DNA of 64,000 nucleotides from Prevotella intermedia ATCC 25611 = DSM 20706 (GTDB lineage Bacteria; Bacteroidota; Bacteroidia; Bacteroidales; Bacteroidaceae). Below, piece after piece: positions 45,801-55,865 of the stretch. The first letter of the stretch is position 1. Each line of letters starts with the position of its first letter. The notes beneath the pieces were generated by a model that was not told the DNA's origin, did no database searches, and saw nothing but the letters and a program-made list of their open reading frames with translations. The position numbers and the translations under genes were made by a program. The stretch is taken from NCBI RefSeq assembly GCF_001953955.1, contig NZ_CP019301.1, positions 202,501 to 266,500 on the forward strand, in the 5' to 3' direction.

Positions 45801-48236
45801 TTAGAAGGGCAGTCCGATGCCGAGGTGCAGGGCTTGTGCATCGCGGAAATGGCGAATGTTGTAGAGTCTGTTGCGCCCTGTTTCGTAAGGTACGTGCAGA
45901 CCTACGCCCCAATCTAAGCGGAGCATAAAGAAACCAATGTCGTAGCGTATGCCAAGACCAGTGCCGAAAGCCAACTCTTTGAAGAAGTTGCCAAGCTTGA
46001 ATTGCGAGCCCGGTCGGCTGTCGTCGTTGTTCAATGTCCACACGTTGCCAGCATCGAGGAAGAGGGCACCGTAGAGGTTTCCTACGAGATGGGGGCGGTA
46101 TTCTAAGTTTGCCTGGAACTTTACTTCGCCTGTTTGCTCTACATACGAGCGTGTTCGCATTGCCGAACGATAGGTTCCAGGACCTATTTCCCGCACGTTG
46201 AAAGCTCTGATGCTGTTCGCACCGCCCACAAAGAACTGTTCAGAGTAGGGCGCAATGCTACTGTTGCCATACGCCCATATTACGCCTGCATTTACGTGAG
46301 CCGCTATGGACGACTTGGAAGACAGTGCCCAGAGTTTGGTGAAGTTGGTTTCGAGTTTCACGAACTGTGCAAATGGGTTCTTGAACATTGTTTTGCCCTG
46401 CTTGCTCCACTTCTCTCCGCCTACCATATAGCCCAAAGCGAGTAGGTTGGAGGCTTCGCTGACGGTAGACCACCAGCGTATGGGGTTGGCGTAACCCTTT
46501 GGACTTTGGTACGTGTACTGAAATACCGACTTCGGAATGAACTGGTCTGCCATCGAAACTTCGAGATATGGCACGCTGTCGATGAGTTCCTTGAAACGGT
46601 TTGTAACACTGTGCATATACTCGTAGGTGAGCGACAGGGGCTTGAAAATGAAGGAATTGCTCTCGTTTGGCGACCAGCTGTAAGTGAGTTCGCCTGCTAC
46701 CACGTGGCGTTTGAAGTATTGTGCACGTTTGATAATGTTCACCGATGCGCTCAAAGTTGTCGTTGGCGATTCGAAATAGGTCTTATGTGGCTTCAGCGTC
46801 AAGGGTTTTCCAGCCGCTAAAGCAGCTGCTTCGCGTCGTCGCAACCGTTCGCGGAGAATGCGTTGTGGTGTTTTAAACGGATTGAGGAAGCGTGGGAATT
46901 GCAGGCTTGCCTCTGCTCCGTACTGGTAGTCGTTTATGCTTCCTTTTGAGGTGGCGTCGTCGCTGCGTTTCGTTGCCCATTCGTAAGCACCGTGCGCACG
47001 CAGGTTCAGCACCTCGGAACCACGGAAAGCGTTGCGCTTTGTGAAACCGACGACAACTTCGGGACCGTATTTTCCCGAGGTCTTGCCTCGTCCGTAGGCT
47101 TCCACATAGAAGTCGTAGGGGCGGTCGAAAAGGAAGTCGAGCGTAACGTCGAGGGTGCTGCAGGTGTCTGTTTCATCGTGTGGCTTGAACGAAATGCTCG
47201 ACGATGAGAACAGTCCAGTAGCGTTGAAGCGTTCCATTGTCTCGGTGTGCTTGTTCTGTTGGTAGAGGTCGCCACGGCGGAACTGCAAGTTATTGGCTAT
47301 TACGCGTGAACGTAATGGCGAGCGACTTCTGTTGAAATTGACCGTAAAGTCTTGCTTTTGACGCTGGTTGTGCAGTTCTTCGAGGAAAGTTTTCTGAAGG
47401 TTTACGGTGATGTCGCCGATGCGCCATCTGCGCAAATCCGCCTCGCTGACGGAATCGGCAAGCTGCAGGCGTGTTACCACCTTGCCACGAACAGAGGTCG
47501 TATCAGCGAGATAGCTGGCATAGTTGTTCTTGTAAAAATAGTAGCCGTTGTTGCGAAAGAGGTTCGTAATGCGTTGGCGTTCCTGCTCAAGTGTGGCTAC
47601 GTCGAAGGGTGCGCCACTCTTGATGACGGCATTGGAGCGGGCAGCCATTATCAAACTGTCGGCTGCGGGTGGGAAGTTCACGTATTGCAGACTGTCAATC
47701 GTCCACAAATGCCCCATATTCACGGTGTACTTCAGTTTTATTTTCTTCTTATTCGGCTGTGGTACAAGCTGGTGTGTGATTTTTCCATTGAAGTATCCGC
47801 GCTTGTCCAACAGGTTTTCGCCCACCGCAGCGTGCAGGTCGGGCGACACGGTAGAGAGGGTAATGGGGCGCGAACCAAAGGTTTTTGTTATCCACTTGCC
47901 GAACTTGGTGGTGTCGGGCGAGAGGGCATTCCATAACCACAAGCCCACAGGGAATGGCGATTTAAGCGACGGACTGCCGAAAAGCGAGCCATTTGGCTTC
48001 GTGGCAAGCACGACGTCGAGTTCTTCGCGTACAGCATTGAAGTGCGCATTTTGCTTGTAGTTGGTGTATTCCGTAGACTTCATGCCTGTGTAGAGCTGTT
48101 CACCATCGGGCAAGGCACTGGTTGTGCTGCACGCTGCCAACGCCGTGAGCATCAGTAGCAAGGCGAACGCAGCGCAAAATAGGTTGCCATACTTTGCAAA
48201 ACTGCTGTGGAAGATATGTCTATTGTTTCTTTTCAT
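45801..48236 (-). CDS. tamA: TamA/BamA-family outer-membrane protein with lipobox
   Basis: About 811 residues from ATG 48236 (MKRNNRHIF); two extra residues if the upstream ATG 48242 is used. The N-terminus ends in LLMLTALAACSTTSALPDGE, a lipoprotein signal, as in the lipid-anchored TamA form of Bacteroidota. POTRA-like repeats (about residues 60-330) precede a 16-strand Omp85 barrel (about 400-811) containing FVGGANSIRAFNVREIGPG, the conserved VRGF-like lid-loop region, and a final strand AQALHLGIGLPF. It acts with TamB in moving lipids or autotransporter-like proteins to the outer membrane. It overlaps the end of tamB by 17 bp. Confidence 0.92.
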   Translation of the reverse strand: MKRNNRHIFHSSFAKYGNLFCAAFALLLMLTALAACSTTSALPDGEQLYTGMKSTEYTNYKQNAHFNAVREELDVVLATKPNGSLFGSPSLKSPFPVGLWLWNALSPDTTKFGKWITKTFGSRPITLSTVSPDLHAAVGENLLDKRGYFNGKITHQLVPQPNKKKIKLKYTVNMGHLWTIDSLQYVNFPPAADSLIMAARSNAVIKSGAPFDVATLEQERQRITNLFRNNGYYFYKNNYASYLADTTSVRGKVVTRLQLADSVSEADLRRWRIGDITVNLQKTFLEELHNQRQKQDFTVNFNRSRSPLRSRVIANNLQFRRGDLYQQNKHTETMERFNATGLFSSSSISFKPHDETDTCSTLDVTLDFLFDRPYDFYVEAYGRGKTSGKYGPEVVVGFTKRNAFRGSEVLNLRAHGAYEWATKRSDDATSKGSINDYQYGAEASLQFPRFLNPFKTPQRILRERLRRREAAALAAGKPLTLKPHKTYFESPTTTLSASVNIIKRAQYFKRHVVAGELTYSWSPNESNSFIFKPLSLTYEYMHSVTNRFKELIDSVPYLEVSMADQFIPKSVFQYTYQSPKGYANPIRWWSTVSEASNLLALGYMVGGEKWSKQGKTMFKNPFAQFVKLETNFTKLWALSSKSSIAAHVNAGVIWAYGNSSIAPYSEQFFVGGANSIRAFNVREIGPGTYRSAMRTRSYVEQTGEVKFQANLEYRPHLVGNLYGALFLDAGNVWTLNNDDSRPGSQFKLGNFFKELAFGTGLGIRYDIGFFMLRLDWGVGLHVPYETGRNRLYNIRHFRDAQALHLGIGLPF

Positions 48237-51200
48237 TTGCAAATTTTATTAAGCTGTCGCGTTCTTGTGGCTGTTCCTTGTTGCTTTTGAAGCGGAAGAT
48301 GTCTTTGAAATGTTGCAGCTTGCGTCGCCACATGAAACCTGCACCGAACTCGCCTTGATTGCCTTCGAGCCAGTCGTAAGCCTCTCGCTCGTAGTAAAGC
48401 TTAAGATACTGCGTTTCTTTTTGGTTCAAGCGGTATTCCAACGAGAAGTTATCGAAGAACGCACCGTTCTGTTCGGACATCTGAGAGCCTGTTGATACAC
48501 GGCCACCCATAATAATGCGGAGGCGGTTGTCCCACAATCGCTTCGAGAACTTGAAGGTATAGTCGGTGTGCAGACTGCCCGAAGCATCGGCAGTGCTCTC
48601 CATATTGGCTGTAATGTTTACGCCCATAGAGTTCAAGGCACGACCTGTAATGGCGTTCACTTGGTTCTGCAAGAAGCCCATCAGGGCACCGTTCATGGCT
48701 GTATTCGCCGTTGCGCTGTTGCTACCGTCGAGGTACATACCTGAAGCAAGCATGGTAACGGCGAGTTTCGAGCGTTCTCCCACACCCTTGGTGTTCAGCT
48801 TGCCCTGCATTTCTTGGTCTTCTGGTGCTTGTATAATGAACTCTATGCCAGGGTTCGGGAACTTCTTTGTCAGGCGCACACCAGCATCGAAATCTACCAG
48901 TCTGCCATTTCCCGAGCCGTCAGACACATTGGTGCGCACTCGTTCGGTGGCTGTAATGCTCAGTATAGGCTCGGCAGGATTGCCTGTAAACATAATGTAG
49001 CTGCCCTCGTGTATTTGGAAAGTGCGGAGCGGAATGATAGGCAGCGAGTACTTCATCTGTCCGCTGTTCATCGTATAACGTCCTCTTAAGCGTGTGCCAT
49101 TCGTAGGGTCGTACTGCATTGTGAGCGAACCTCCACCGATAAGGTCTATATAGTTCGACCGCTCAGGGTTCAGTGCGCATACAATGTGGGCTTGGTCGTC
49201 GATGCCTATACCAAGCTTCATGCTGAAGCCTTGAATGTCTGGACGTTTCACCACATCTACGGTAGAGTCGTTTAGATTGGTGAATGTAACGAGGTTCTCC
49301 AACTCGTTGTCGGTGGCAAGCTGTGCATCGCGCATCACGTAAGTTAGGTCTGTGCTGCCCAATACGTCCATCTTTCCTTCTAAGCGGAGCGACGAAAGGA
49401 GTCCCTTCATACTTCCGTCGAAGTCTACAAACGCCTTTCCGTACACTTCGGAGCGTAGATTTTCCTTTGCACTGATAATCTGGAAGTTGCGTGCTCGCAT
49501 ACGTAAATCGGTGGACATACGGTCGAAATCGGAGAAATCCAAGTAGCCCATGATGTTCAGCGGTGCATTGTTGTTGGCGAAAACCTCGAAGTTTTCAAAT
49601 TCCACCCTGCTGTCCTTAATCAGCACAGGGTCGTTGGCAAAGCGCATTTCAATGCCGTATGGTTCGCTGAAAACGTACGATGAATCGAGATAAACCTCGC
49701 CATTTACATTGAGTTTGTTGAGCGGTCCCTGCATGGTAAGCGTACCTTCGCCCGTTCCTCGCAAGCCTATGATGCGGTCGGGAACGAATCCGTTGATGTA
49801 ATTCAGCGGGAACTTATCCATCGTAAACTCTGCATCAAGACTGCCTTTGCCCCTGCTGTCATACGTTCCCGACAGCTTTCCGATTTCCATTTCGTCTTTC
49901 GACAGTATGGCATCTATATAATGTGTGCCGTTGCCCTTTGGTATATAGACGAATTCTGCGCCCACGTTGCCCATGCTGTTCAGCTCGTACACCATATTCT
50001 TGATGCCCATATCGCTCGATATGGTAAGGTCGGTTGCAGTCTGCACAACGTGGTAGTCGCCGTTCAATTCGCCCGACAGATTCGGTGCAAACGGCAGAAC
50101 TTTCATCAGCTGGCTAAGCTCGAACTTGTTCACCGATACGGTAAAGTTCTGCAATGCCGTAGAGTCGGAGTCTTCGGTGTATAGGTGCAGACCTGCTCCG
50201 TCGTCAGCAAGCAGCTGCATTTCTGCCGATAGTCGGCGGTTGCGCCCTATGTATAGATAGTTGTCTTTGTTTACGTTGAAGTTCTTATAACCGAGGATTA
50301 CCTTTGCCGAAGTCAACGAAAGATTGATGCCTTGTCCTTTCATTTCTGCCTGTGCCGATAGTGCAAGGGCTGTCTTGTCGTTCATATCGGTAACGGCGAG
50401 CGATGCGTCCATACCTCGTTCAAAGAGCGAACCGTACACAAGACCCTTGTAAGGATAGTTGTTGTCCGCCTTGTTTAGAATCTGTAAGGAGTAGTTCAAC
50501 CCTGTTTGGTTGGTGTTTAAGTCTATTATGAGCGTATCGACACGCAGGTCGTTGTAGGCAAGCGAATCAACAAAGATATTGCCGTTGAGTCCCTTTGCAG
50601 GCGATGACGTGAGGTCGATTTCGGCTGTTTTGAAGACGTAGCCCTGTTGTGCCAGCAGCTTACTGAAGAGATTGCCCTCTCCGCTTACGAGTTTCAGTCG
50701 CCCAACAGGCAGCAATGCTTGTATTGCCATTTGGTCAATGTGCTTGTTTTCAATCTGTTTGTTCAGATTGGTAGCAATGTTTTGTCCTGCTTTCAGCACG
50801 TTTTTGTAGCTTCCACGCCAATCTGTGCTCAGCACAAAGTCGCCCCCTTCTATCACGGCGTGGGTGGTGTCGGTACGGCTAAGCACGTCGATGGTTACGT
50901 CGCCAGGCGTAAATCGTTCGTCAGCAGTCTGCACTTGCAAGTTGCCGAGCATACCTCGAACCTTCAATTGGTCTGCCATATCGGTGTCGAACTCCATATT
51001 TAATGCAAAATTCGATGCGAAAGGCTTGTCCACTAAGCCCAGTTGATAGATGTCGGTATGGCGTATGAGTCCGTTGGCACTGCCGTTCAGTCGTTTGCCT
51101 GCCATATTTGCGTGAATGTTCAAGTCACCATCGAAGAGCGAAATGTCTTTCTCCCCACGCTGTTCGTTCAGTTTCAAGTTGCCGAGATAACCTTCTAAGG

Positions 51201-53331
51201 TGTAGTGGTTGGCTCGTTCGGAACGGAAAGCAATGTTGGCTTGCGTACCCACGATATAGTGTTTGTCCATCAAGCCCAAGCCTTTCAGGTTGGCATAGGC
51301 AAGGTTTCCCTTTAAGTGGGCGTCTGTTTTTGCTCCGCTAACGCTTGCCGTAATGTCCAAGTCGCCTGCTGCAAGACGTTGTGTGCCGTGTCGTCCTTCG
51401 CTCGTCAGTATGAGTTGGCGCAATGGTCCGCTCACGTAGTGGTTGTTCTTCATATTCGAACGCACGTCTATATCAGCCCATACAGACACCACATAAGGCT
51501 CTTTCATAGCACCAAGCTGTCGCAAATCCACACGGCGCAACCACCCACGCAAGTGCCCGTCCACCAATTTGTCGGTCAGTTTGCCCCGATAGGTGAAGTC
51601 GCCGCCAAGCATACGGTTCGTGCTAACAATGTGTGCGGTGGTTGTTCCACCTGCCATAGTAATGTCGCCACCGATTCCATCGAGTACGTAAGTGCCGAAA
51701 CGGAATTGCCTGATGTTCGCTTTCAGACGCAACGACGACTTCGGATTGAGTATGTCCGTGCCCTTTCCATAAGCCGAAATGATACCTGTGAAGGGGTGCA
51801 GACCACTTTTCGGCATAAAGTGCTGCAACTGCAGGTTGGTAGCTCTTGCAGTAACGTTGTAGGTTTCGCTGCTTGTGTTGTAGCTACCCTTTACTGCCAC
51901 GTTGCCCCCTCCTTCGTATAGGAACATATCGGCATCGTATTGTGTTCCCCTCGCTTTTACCTTGGCATTGAAGCCGATACCCTTAGGAATGTCAATAGTG
52001 CGGGTTGCGCTCTTTGGCAACAGCTGTTTTACGAAGCGTATGTCGTGCAGATTACCGTTGATGGAGAGGTTTGCCCGCAGGTTCTTCGTACTTTGCAAGT
52101 TGGCAACCCTGCCGTTGGCATTCACACGGAAGTGCTGTGGCATTTCAATGTACAACTTTCTCATTGTCAAAGCCCTCATATTGCCTTGCAGTGTGCCGCC
52201 TATGTTAATCCGTTTCGCAGGAATGGCGCGCAATGTCTTTGCAGGCACCGATGCAAGGAACGGTTGCAGGTCGTCTTTTCGCACGAATCCCTTTACTGTA
52301 ACGGCTATTTTGCCAGGCTTCTCGTCGGCAAAGGCATTCAAATCCATTACAATGTCGCTGTGGATTTCGCTCTCTGGCATACGCAAGTAGAGCGGTTGTA
52401 GATACAGACGCATACTATCGAGCTTGAAGCGAGTGCGCACATCACGCACAGTCAGTCCGCTACGCTCCACAAAATTGGCTGCCCGAATGTTTGCCGAAGT
52501 CCCCTTGTCGCTATACGAAAGCGAATCAATGCCAAAATTGAGCTTGTTGAGTGCGATGTGTGCAGCATCGAAACCGTGCCTTGCCTTCGGTTCATACGTC
52601 TTATCGTAGGCGAGTGAGCCTCCCTGCCAATTTATTTGGCGCACCCGATACACATTATTATATAAGTCGATAGCCGTTCCGCCGACTGTGGCTTTTGCGA
52701 AATTGGCACCCACCACCATCGTGTCGCCAGGCATACGCAGGTGGAAAGCCGTGCGATAAAGGTTCAGCTTGTCGATATTAATCTTCCAAATGGTTTTCTC
52801 TTTCGATGTGTCTTTCGGCATTGTGTCGCTGAGAGCGATGTCGAGAAATCCCCCTTGAATGTCGGCTTGATTGAGCAATGCCGTTGAGTTTTTAAGGTCA
52901 ATGCCGTGCGACACAACGTGCAATCGTTCCAAATTGCCCCGTATCTGCAAGTCGCCAATATAGTTCATCGTATTGGCTTTCAGCCCTTTAAAAGTAAGCT
53001 GGTCTATTTCCACCTTGTTTTTAAGCAAGGGCAGCAGTTGCACATCTACTATTAGCTCCCTCACATCGGCTACCGTATCGCGCCTTTGCGGAATGCTGTC
53101 GTTAGGTCGCAACATCGTGAACCCTTCGAGTTTAAGGTCGATTGGGAAGCTGAGCGAAACGTGGTCGATGTTGATTTCCGTCCCTGTTTGTTCGGAAGCA
53201 TAGTTCATAGCCTTCTTTACAACCCACTTCTGAACAGGGGGAAGATAAAGAAGAACCAATAAAAGTATAAATAACGAAATGGGTGCTAACACAATAGCTA
53301 TCAGCCATTTCATAGATTTCCGTATGCGCAT
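48220..53331 (-). CDS. tamB: TamB-family translocation/assembly and lipid-transport protein
   Basis: 1703 residues. One N-terminal signal anchor (MKWLIAIVLAPISLFILLLVLLY) is followed by an AsmA-like start and a very long beta-taco built of repeated short strands. The C-terminal DUF490 domain (about residues 1300-1650) has FQIHEGSYIMFTGNPAEPIL and INLMYDPT-like elements near its end. It bridges the inner and outer membranes and is thought to carry phospholipids. It lies upstream of and overlaps tamA. Its start region and promoter exist in a second copy at 56865-56962 on the far side of the restriction-modification island. Confidence 0.95.
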   Translation of the reverse strand: MRIRKSMKWLIAIVLAPISLFILLLVLLYLPPVQKWVVKKAMNYASEQTGTEINIDHVSLSFPIDLKLEGFTMLRPNDSIPQRRDTVADVRELIVDVQLLPLLKNKVEIDQLTFKGLKANTMNYIGDLQIRGNLERLHVVSHGIDLKNSTALLNQADIQGGFLDIALSDTMPKDTSKEKTIWKINIDKLNLYRTAFHLRMPGDTMVVGANFAKATVGGTAIDLYNNVYRVRQINWQGGSLAYDKTYEPKARHGFDAAHIALNKLNFGIDSLSYSDKGTSANIRAANFVERSGLTVRDVRTRFKLDSMRLYLQPLYLRMPESEIHSDIVMDLNAFADEKPGKIAVTVKGFVRKDDLQPFLASVPAKTLRAIPAKRINIGGTLQGNMRALTMRKLYIEMPQHFRVNANGRVANLQSTKNLRANLSINGNLHDIRFVKQLLPKSATRTIDIPKGIGFNAKVKARGTQYDADMFLYEGGGNVAVKGSYNTSSETYNVTARATNLQLQHFMPKSGLHPFTGIISAYGKGTDILNPKSSLRLKANIRQFRFGTYVLDGIGGDITMAGGTTTAHIVSTNRMLGGDFTYRGKLTDKLVDGHLRGWLRRVDLRQLGAMKEPYVVSVWADIDVRSNMKNNHYVSGPLRQLILTSEGRHGTQRLAAGDLDITASVSGAKTDAHLKGNLAYANLKGLGLMDKHYIVGTQANIAFRSERANHYTLEGYLGNLKLNEQRGEKDISLFDGDLNIHANMAGKRLNGSANGLIRHTDIYQLGLVDKPFASNFALNMEFDTDMADQLKVRGMLGNLQVQTADERFTPGDVTIDVLSRTDTTHAVIEGGDFVLSTDWRGSYKNVLKAGQNIATNLNKQIENKHIDQMAIQALLPVGRLKLVSGEGNLFSKLLAQQGYVFKTAEIDLTSSPAKGLNGNIFVDSLAYNDLRVDTLIIDLNTNQTGLNYSLQILNKADNNYPYKGLVYGSLFERGMDASLAVTDMNDKTALALSAQAEMKGQGINLSLTSAKVILGYKNFNVNKDNYLYIGRNRRLSAEMQLLADDGAGLHLYTEDSDSTALQNFTVSVNKFELSQLMKVLPFAPNLSGELNGDYHVVQTATDLTISSDMGIKNMVYELNSMGNVGAEFVYIPKGNGTHYIDAILSKDEMEIGKLSGTYDSRGKGSLDAEFTMDKFPLNYINGFVPDRIIGLRGTGEGTLTMQGPLNKLNVNGEVYLDSSYVFSEPYGIEMRFANDPVLIKDSRVEFENFEVFANNNAPLNIMGYLDFSDFDRMSTDLRMRARNFQIISAKENLRSEVYGKAFVDFDGSMKGLLSSLRLEGKMDVLGSTDLTYVMRDAQLATDNELENLVTFTNLNDSTVDVVKRPDIQGFSMKLGIGIDDQAHIVCALNPERSNYIDLIGGGSLTMQYDPTNGTRLRGRYTMNSGQMKYSLPIIPLRTFQIHEGSYIMFTGNPAEPILSITATERVRTNVSDGSGNGRLVDFDAGVRLTKKFPNPGIEFIIQAPEDQEMQGKLNTKGVGERSKLAVTMLASGMYLDGSNSATANTAMNGALMGFLQNQVNAITGRALNSMGVNITANMESTADASGSLHTDYTFKFSKRLWDNRLRIIMGGRVSTGSQMSEQNGAFFDNFSLEYRLNQKETQYLKLYYEREAYDWLEGNQGEFGAGFMWRRKLQHFKDIFRFKSNKEQPQERDSLIKFANEKKQ

Positions 53332-53369
53332 AGACTATTCCCAACGAGTGGGACAATACATTTTAAAAT

Positions 53370-53378
53370 GCAAATGTA
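53370..53378 (-). promoter_or_regulatory. -7 element of the tamB-tamA promoter
   Basis: TACATTTGC on the minus strand, 39 bp before the tamB ATG. The matching position in the upstream duplicate is TATATTTGC. The new upstream neighbour is the 3' end of the endonuclease gene, only 1 bp away. Confidence 0.6.
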
Positions 53379-54806
53379 CTAAAAAAAACTTATGGACTTT
53401 AGTTTTTTACTGCCAAAATCTAATAAATCATTTATAGCTTTATCGAAAAGGGAAGGTGCTTTTGAACCTAATACCATTTGTCCAACCTCATTTAGCAAGA
53501 ACCCAACTTCCTTTTCAAGTATCTGAGTATTTGTACTACCGTATAGAACAACAGTTCTCACAATCTTGTGATTTGGATAATATTTCTTTAAGTATAGTTT
53601 ATCAAGCGAATCATAATTATTTAGCTCTGCTATTCCCTGCTCTTTATTTTCGTATTTCTTTCCTTCTATTGTTATAACTTCCTTATTTTCAATATCTAAA
53701 AGAACTAAATCGGGAATAGAAACAATTTGGCTTTTATCCCCAGCTTTGTAGGCTTTCCTATTTGCAAATTTCGCTAAAGGGATACATTTTCCTTGCGGTT
53801 TCTGGAAATAACCTCTCTCGCAACCCGCATGGTTCTCAAATATGGAATAGCTTTCTGTGAAGTTTTCAACTACAATATGTATGAAAATAGTTCCTAACTT
53901 TTCGCCTTCCATATCATATCGCCAGTAGTCTTGAGGAATCTCTGCTTTAAGAACATCCAGTCCTTCAAGGTCTATTCCTAACATATTAGCTATAAAGACG
54001 AATTTATTTTTTGCGCTAATATGCTTCTGTTGTAGACCATGCTGCGTTATTTCTATACGTTTGTCCCACTTTAATTTGCGTAGGACAGCTGCAATAAGAC
54101 TTAAAGCACCAATGTTGGGGTCATAGGATAGGCTACCACTTTTAAATAATCGTCCTGAAATTTGTATTTTATCATCTGACTTATACAATAGAATAGGTAC
54201 ATTCCCTTTGGGTGCTTTACGTATGCTTGCTTTGAAAGTAATAATTTCATCAATAGAGGTGAAAGGCTTAAAAATATCTGCATCTAATGTTTTTCCTAAT
54301 ATTTCTACTCCCAATGTCATCAATAAGCGAGTGCCGAAGATGTAGGTCTTGGTTGGCTTTACCTTTTGTTTTATTTGTAAAGCATAGAGCATTATCTTTT
54401 TAGTCTGGGGATAATAGTTGTTGATAAAAACAAACTTGGAACAGCGTTGATACACTCCAGTGTTTCGACTTTCGCTATCATCTGTCTTTGTTTCTTCGAT
54501 AGCGTAAAGTGGAACATCTGCGGCGTTTGGTATATTATCTTGATAATAGATTAAAAAATCTACGAAACTTGAATACCCCGATACGGTTTTTATGTAAACA
54601 TGTTGGACTTTTGCACAGGTAAATCCTATTACTTCATAAGTAAAATCAAAGTATTTATTCTCGTTAAGAATAGGTATTATACGGAGCGTATCTCCGAAAA
54701 AGCCACATCGTTGATCCTTTGCAAAGTACTCAAAAATCATTTGCAGAACTGCTTTTTTAGGGCGCTCCTCGGTTAAAATCCACAAGTTTTTCTTTTTATT
54801 ACTCAT
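53379..54806 (-). CDS. Type II (probably IIS) restriction endonuclease
   Basis: 475 residues with no membrane segment. Near residue 364, SIPDLVLLDIENKEVITIEGKKY shows a PD-(D/E)xK nuclease site (D, then E-G-K). The N-terminal two-thirds have no motif I recognise and probably hold DNA-recognition parts. The gene directly follows two D12-class adenine methyltransferase genes and overlaps the second by 8 bp. Two methyltransferases with one endonuclease is the usual set for a non-palindromic target, since each strand needs its own enzyme; hence type IIS is inferred. The recognition sequence cannot be predicted. The stop abuts the tamB promoter. Confidence 0.75.
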   Translation of the reverse strand: MSNKKKNLWILTEERPKKAVLQMIFEYFAKDQRCGFFGDTLRIIPILNENKYFDFTYEVIGFTCAKVQHVYIKTVSGYSSFVDFLIYYQDNIPNAADVPLYAIEETKTDDSESRNTGVYQRCSKFVFINNYYPQTKKIMLYALQIKQKVKPTKTYIFGTRLLMTLGVEILGKTLDADIFKPFTSIDEIITFKASIRKAPKGNVPILLYKSDDKIQISGRLFKSGSLSYDPNIGALSLIAAVLRKLKWDKRIEITQHGLQQKHISAKNKFVFIANMLGIDLEGLDVLKAEIPQDYWRYDMEGEKLGTIFIHIVVENFTESYSIFENHAGCERGYFQKPQGKCIPLAKFANRKAYKAGDKSQIVSIPDLVLLDIENKEVITIEGKKYENKEQGIAELNNYDSLDKLYLKKYYPNHKIVRTVVLYGSTNTQILEKEVGFLLNEVGQMVLGSKAPSLFDKAINDLLDFGSKKLKSISFF

Positions 54807-55865
54807 TTTTCTTTAGAATATATAGTTGTTCAAATATATGTTTTTTGGTTTTTGAGAGTCCTTTATTATTACTCTTAAAACGCAAATTCTCAAAGCTTTC
54901 TAATGTAACTCTGCCGTATTTCGAAAGTATAGCAATAATCTCTTCCTGTGGCATTATGCCTTCAGAATTGTAACTAAGCACCAAATACTTGTAGTTTGCA
55001 TTGGAAGCAATCTTGTCTAAATCTTTTAAGGCTGTTGTCTTGTTGCAGAACGACGACTTCTGGTCTTTATATTCACGCATACCTGTTATACCTTTAATAA
55101 CAGGATAATCGTACTTCGCTATTGTTTCAAGCAAGTGATAGTTAGGCAAATACTGACGTTCGTTATAGGGAGGGTCTAAGTATAGAATATCAACATCTAC
55201 ATACTCTACAAGTTTTAAGCTATCTTTATTGTAGACAAAGTTCTGTTTTCCATTATCGATAGTCTCTATTGCACGCAACATAAGCGGTTTCACTGCACGT
55301 GGATCCCACCTTTTCTGGAAGGCTGCATAAACGCCTGACACATTAGCGTAGAAAGAAACGGTTTCTAACAAGCACGATAATAAAATATAATACTCGCTTT
55401 CTGTAATTAAGTTTTCCTGTTTCCATGCCTCTATTTGCAGGCGTATTGCATCTATTTTCTTTCCGTTTTCAGAACTGAAATACATTCTTGGACGTTCAAG
55501 AAGCAGTGTTCCTTCAGGTGTATAATTCTTATAGATGAATCCCTCTATGGGGGAATGGTGTCTAAATAATCCAGAACCCTCTCTAATGGCAAGGGAAAGA
55601 GTGGCAGCATATTGGCTTCTGGAAGAGTTGTTAAAAGACTTTTAAACTGTGGTGCTTGATTATTTTCGATGTATGCCTTCTGCAGACAGTACGATAAATA
55701 GAGCATATCGCAGCTAAAAACCGTATATCCTTTACGCTTAAAGAAGCGTGCAACATTGGTTGTACCCGAAAAGAAGTCGAAGAAACGTTTGCCCTCGATC
55801 CCATTATCTTTTAGTATTTGATATATTTTATCTAAGATATTCTCTTTGTTTCCAATATATCTCAT
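54799..55865 (-). pseudogene. Second D12-class adenine methyltransferase, split at a C5 run
   Basis: The first frame (55865-55545) starts MRYIGNKENILDKIYQILK and has the AdoMet motif FFDFFSGTTNVARFFK, then ends DYLDTIPP-stop. The second frame (from about 55544, first ATG 55485) continues IEGFIYKNYTPEGTLLLERP and holds the catalytic VDILYLDPPYNERQYLPNYH. One extra C in the run at 55549-55553 would fuse them into a 355-residue enzyme. As read, neither half has both AdoMet and catalytic motifs. It could be a dead gene, or an OFF phase of a slippage-controlled gene. It overlaps the first methyltransferase by 4 bp. Confidence 0.75.
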
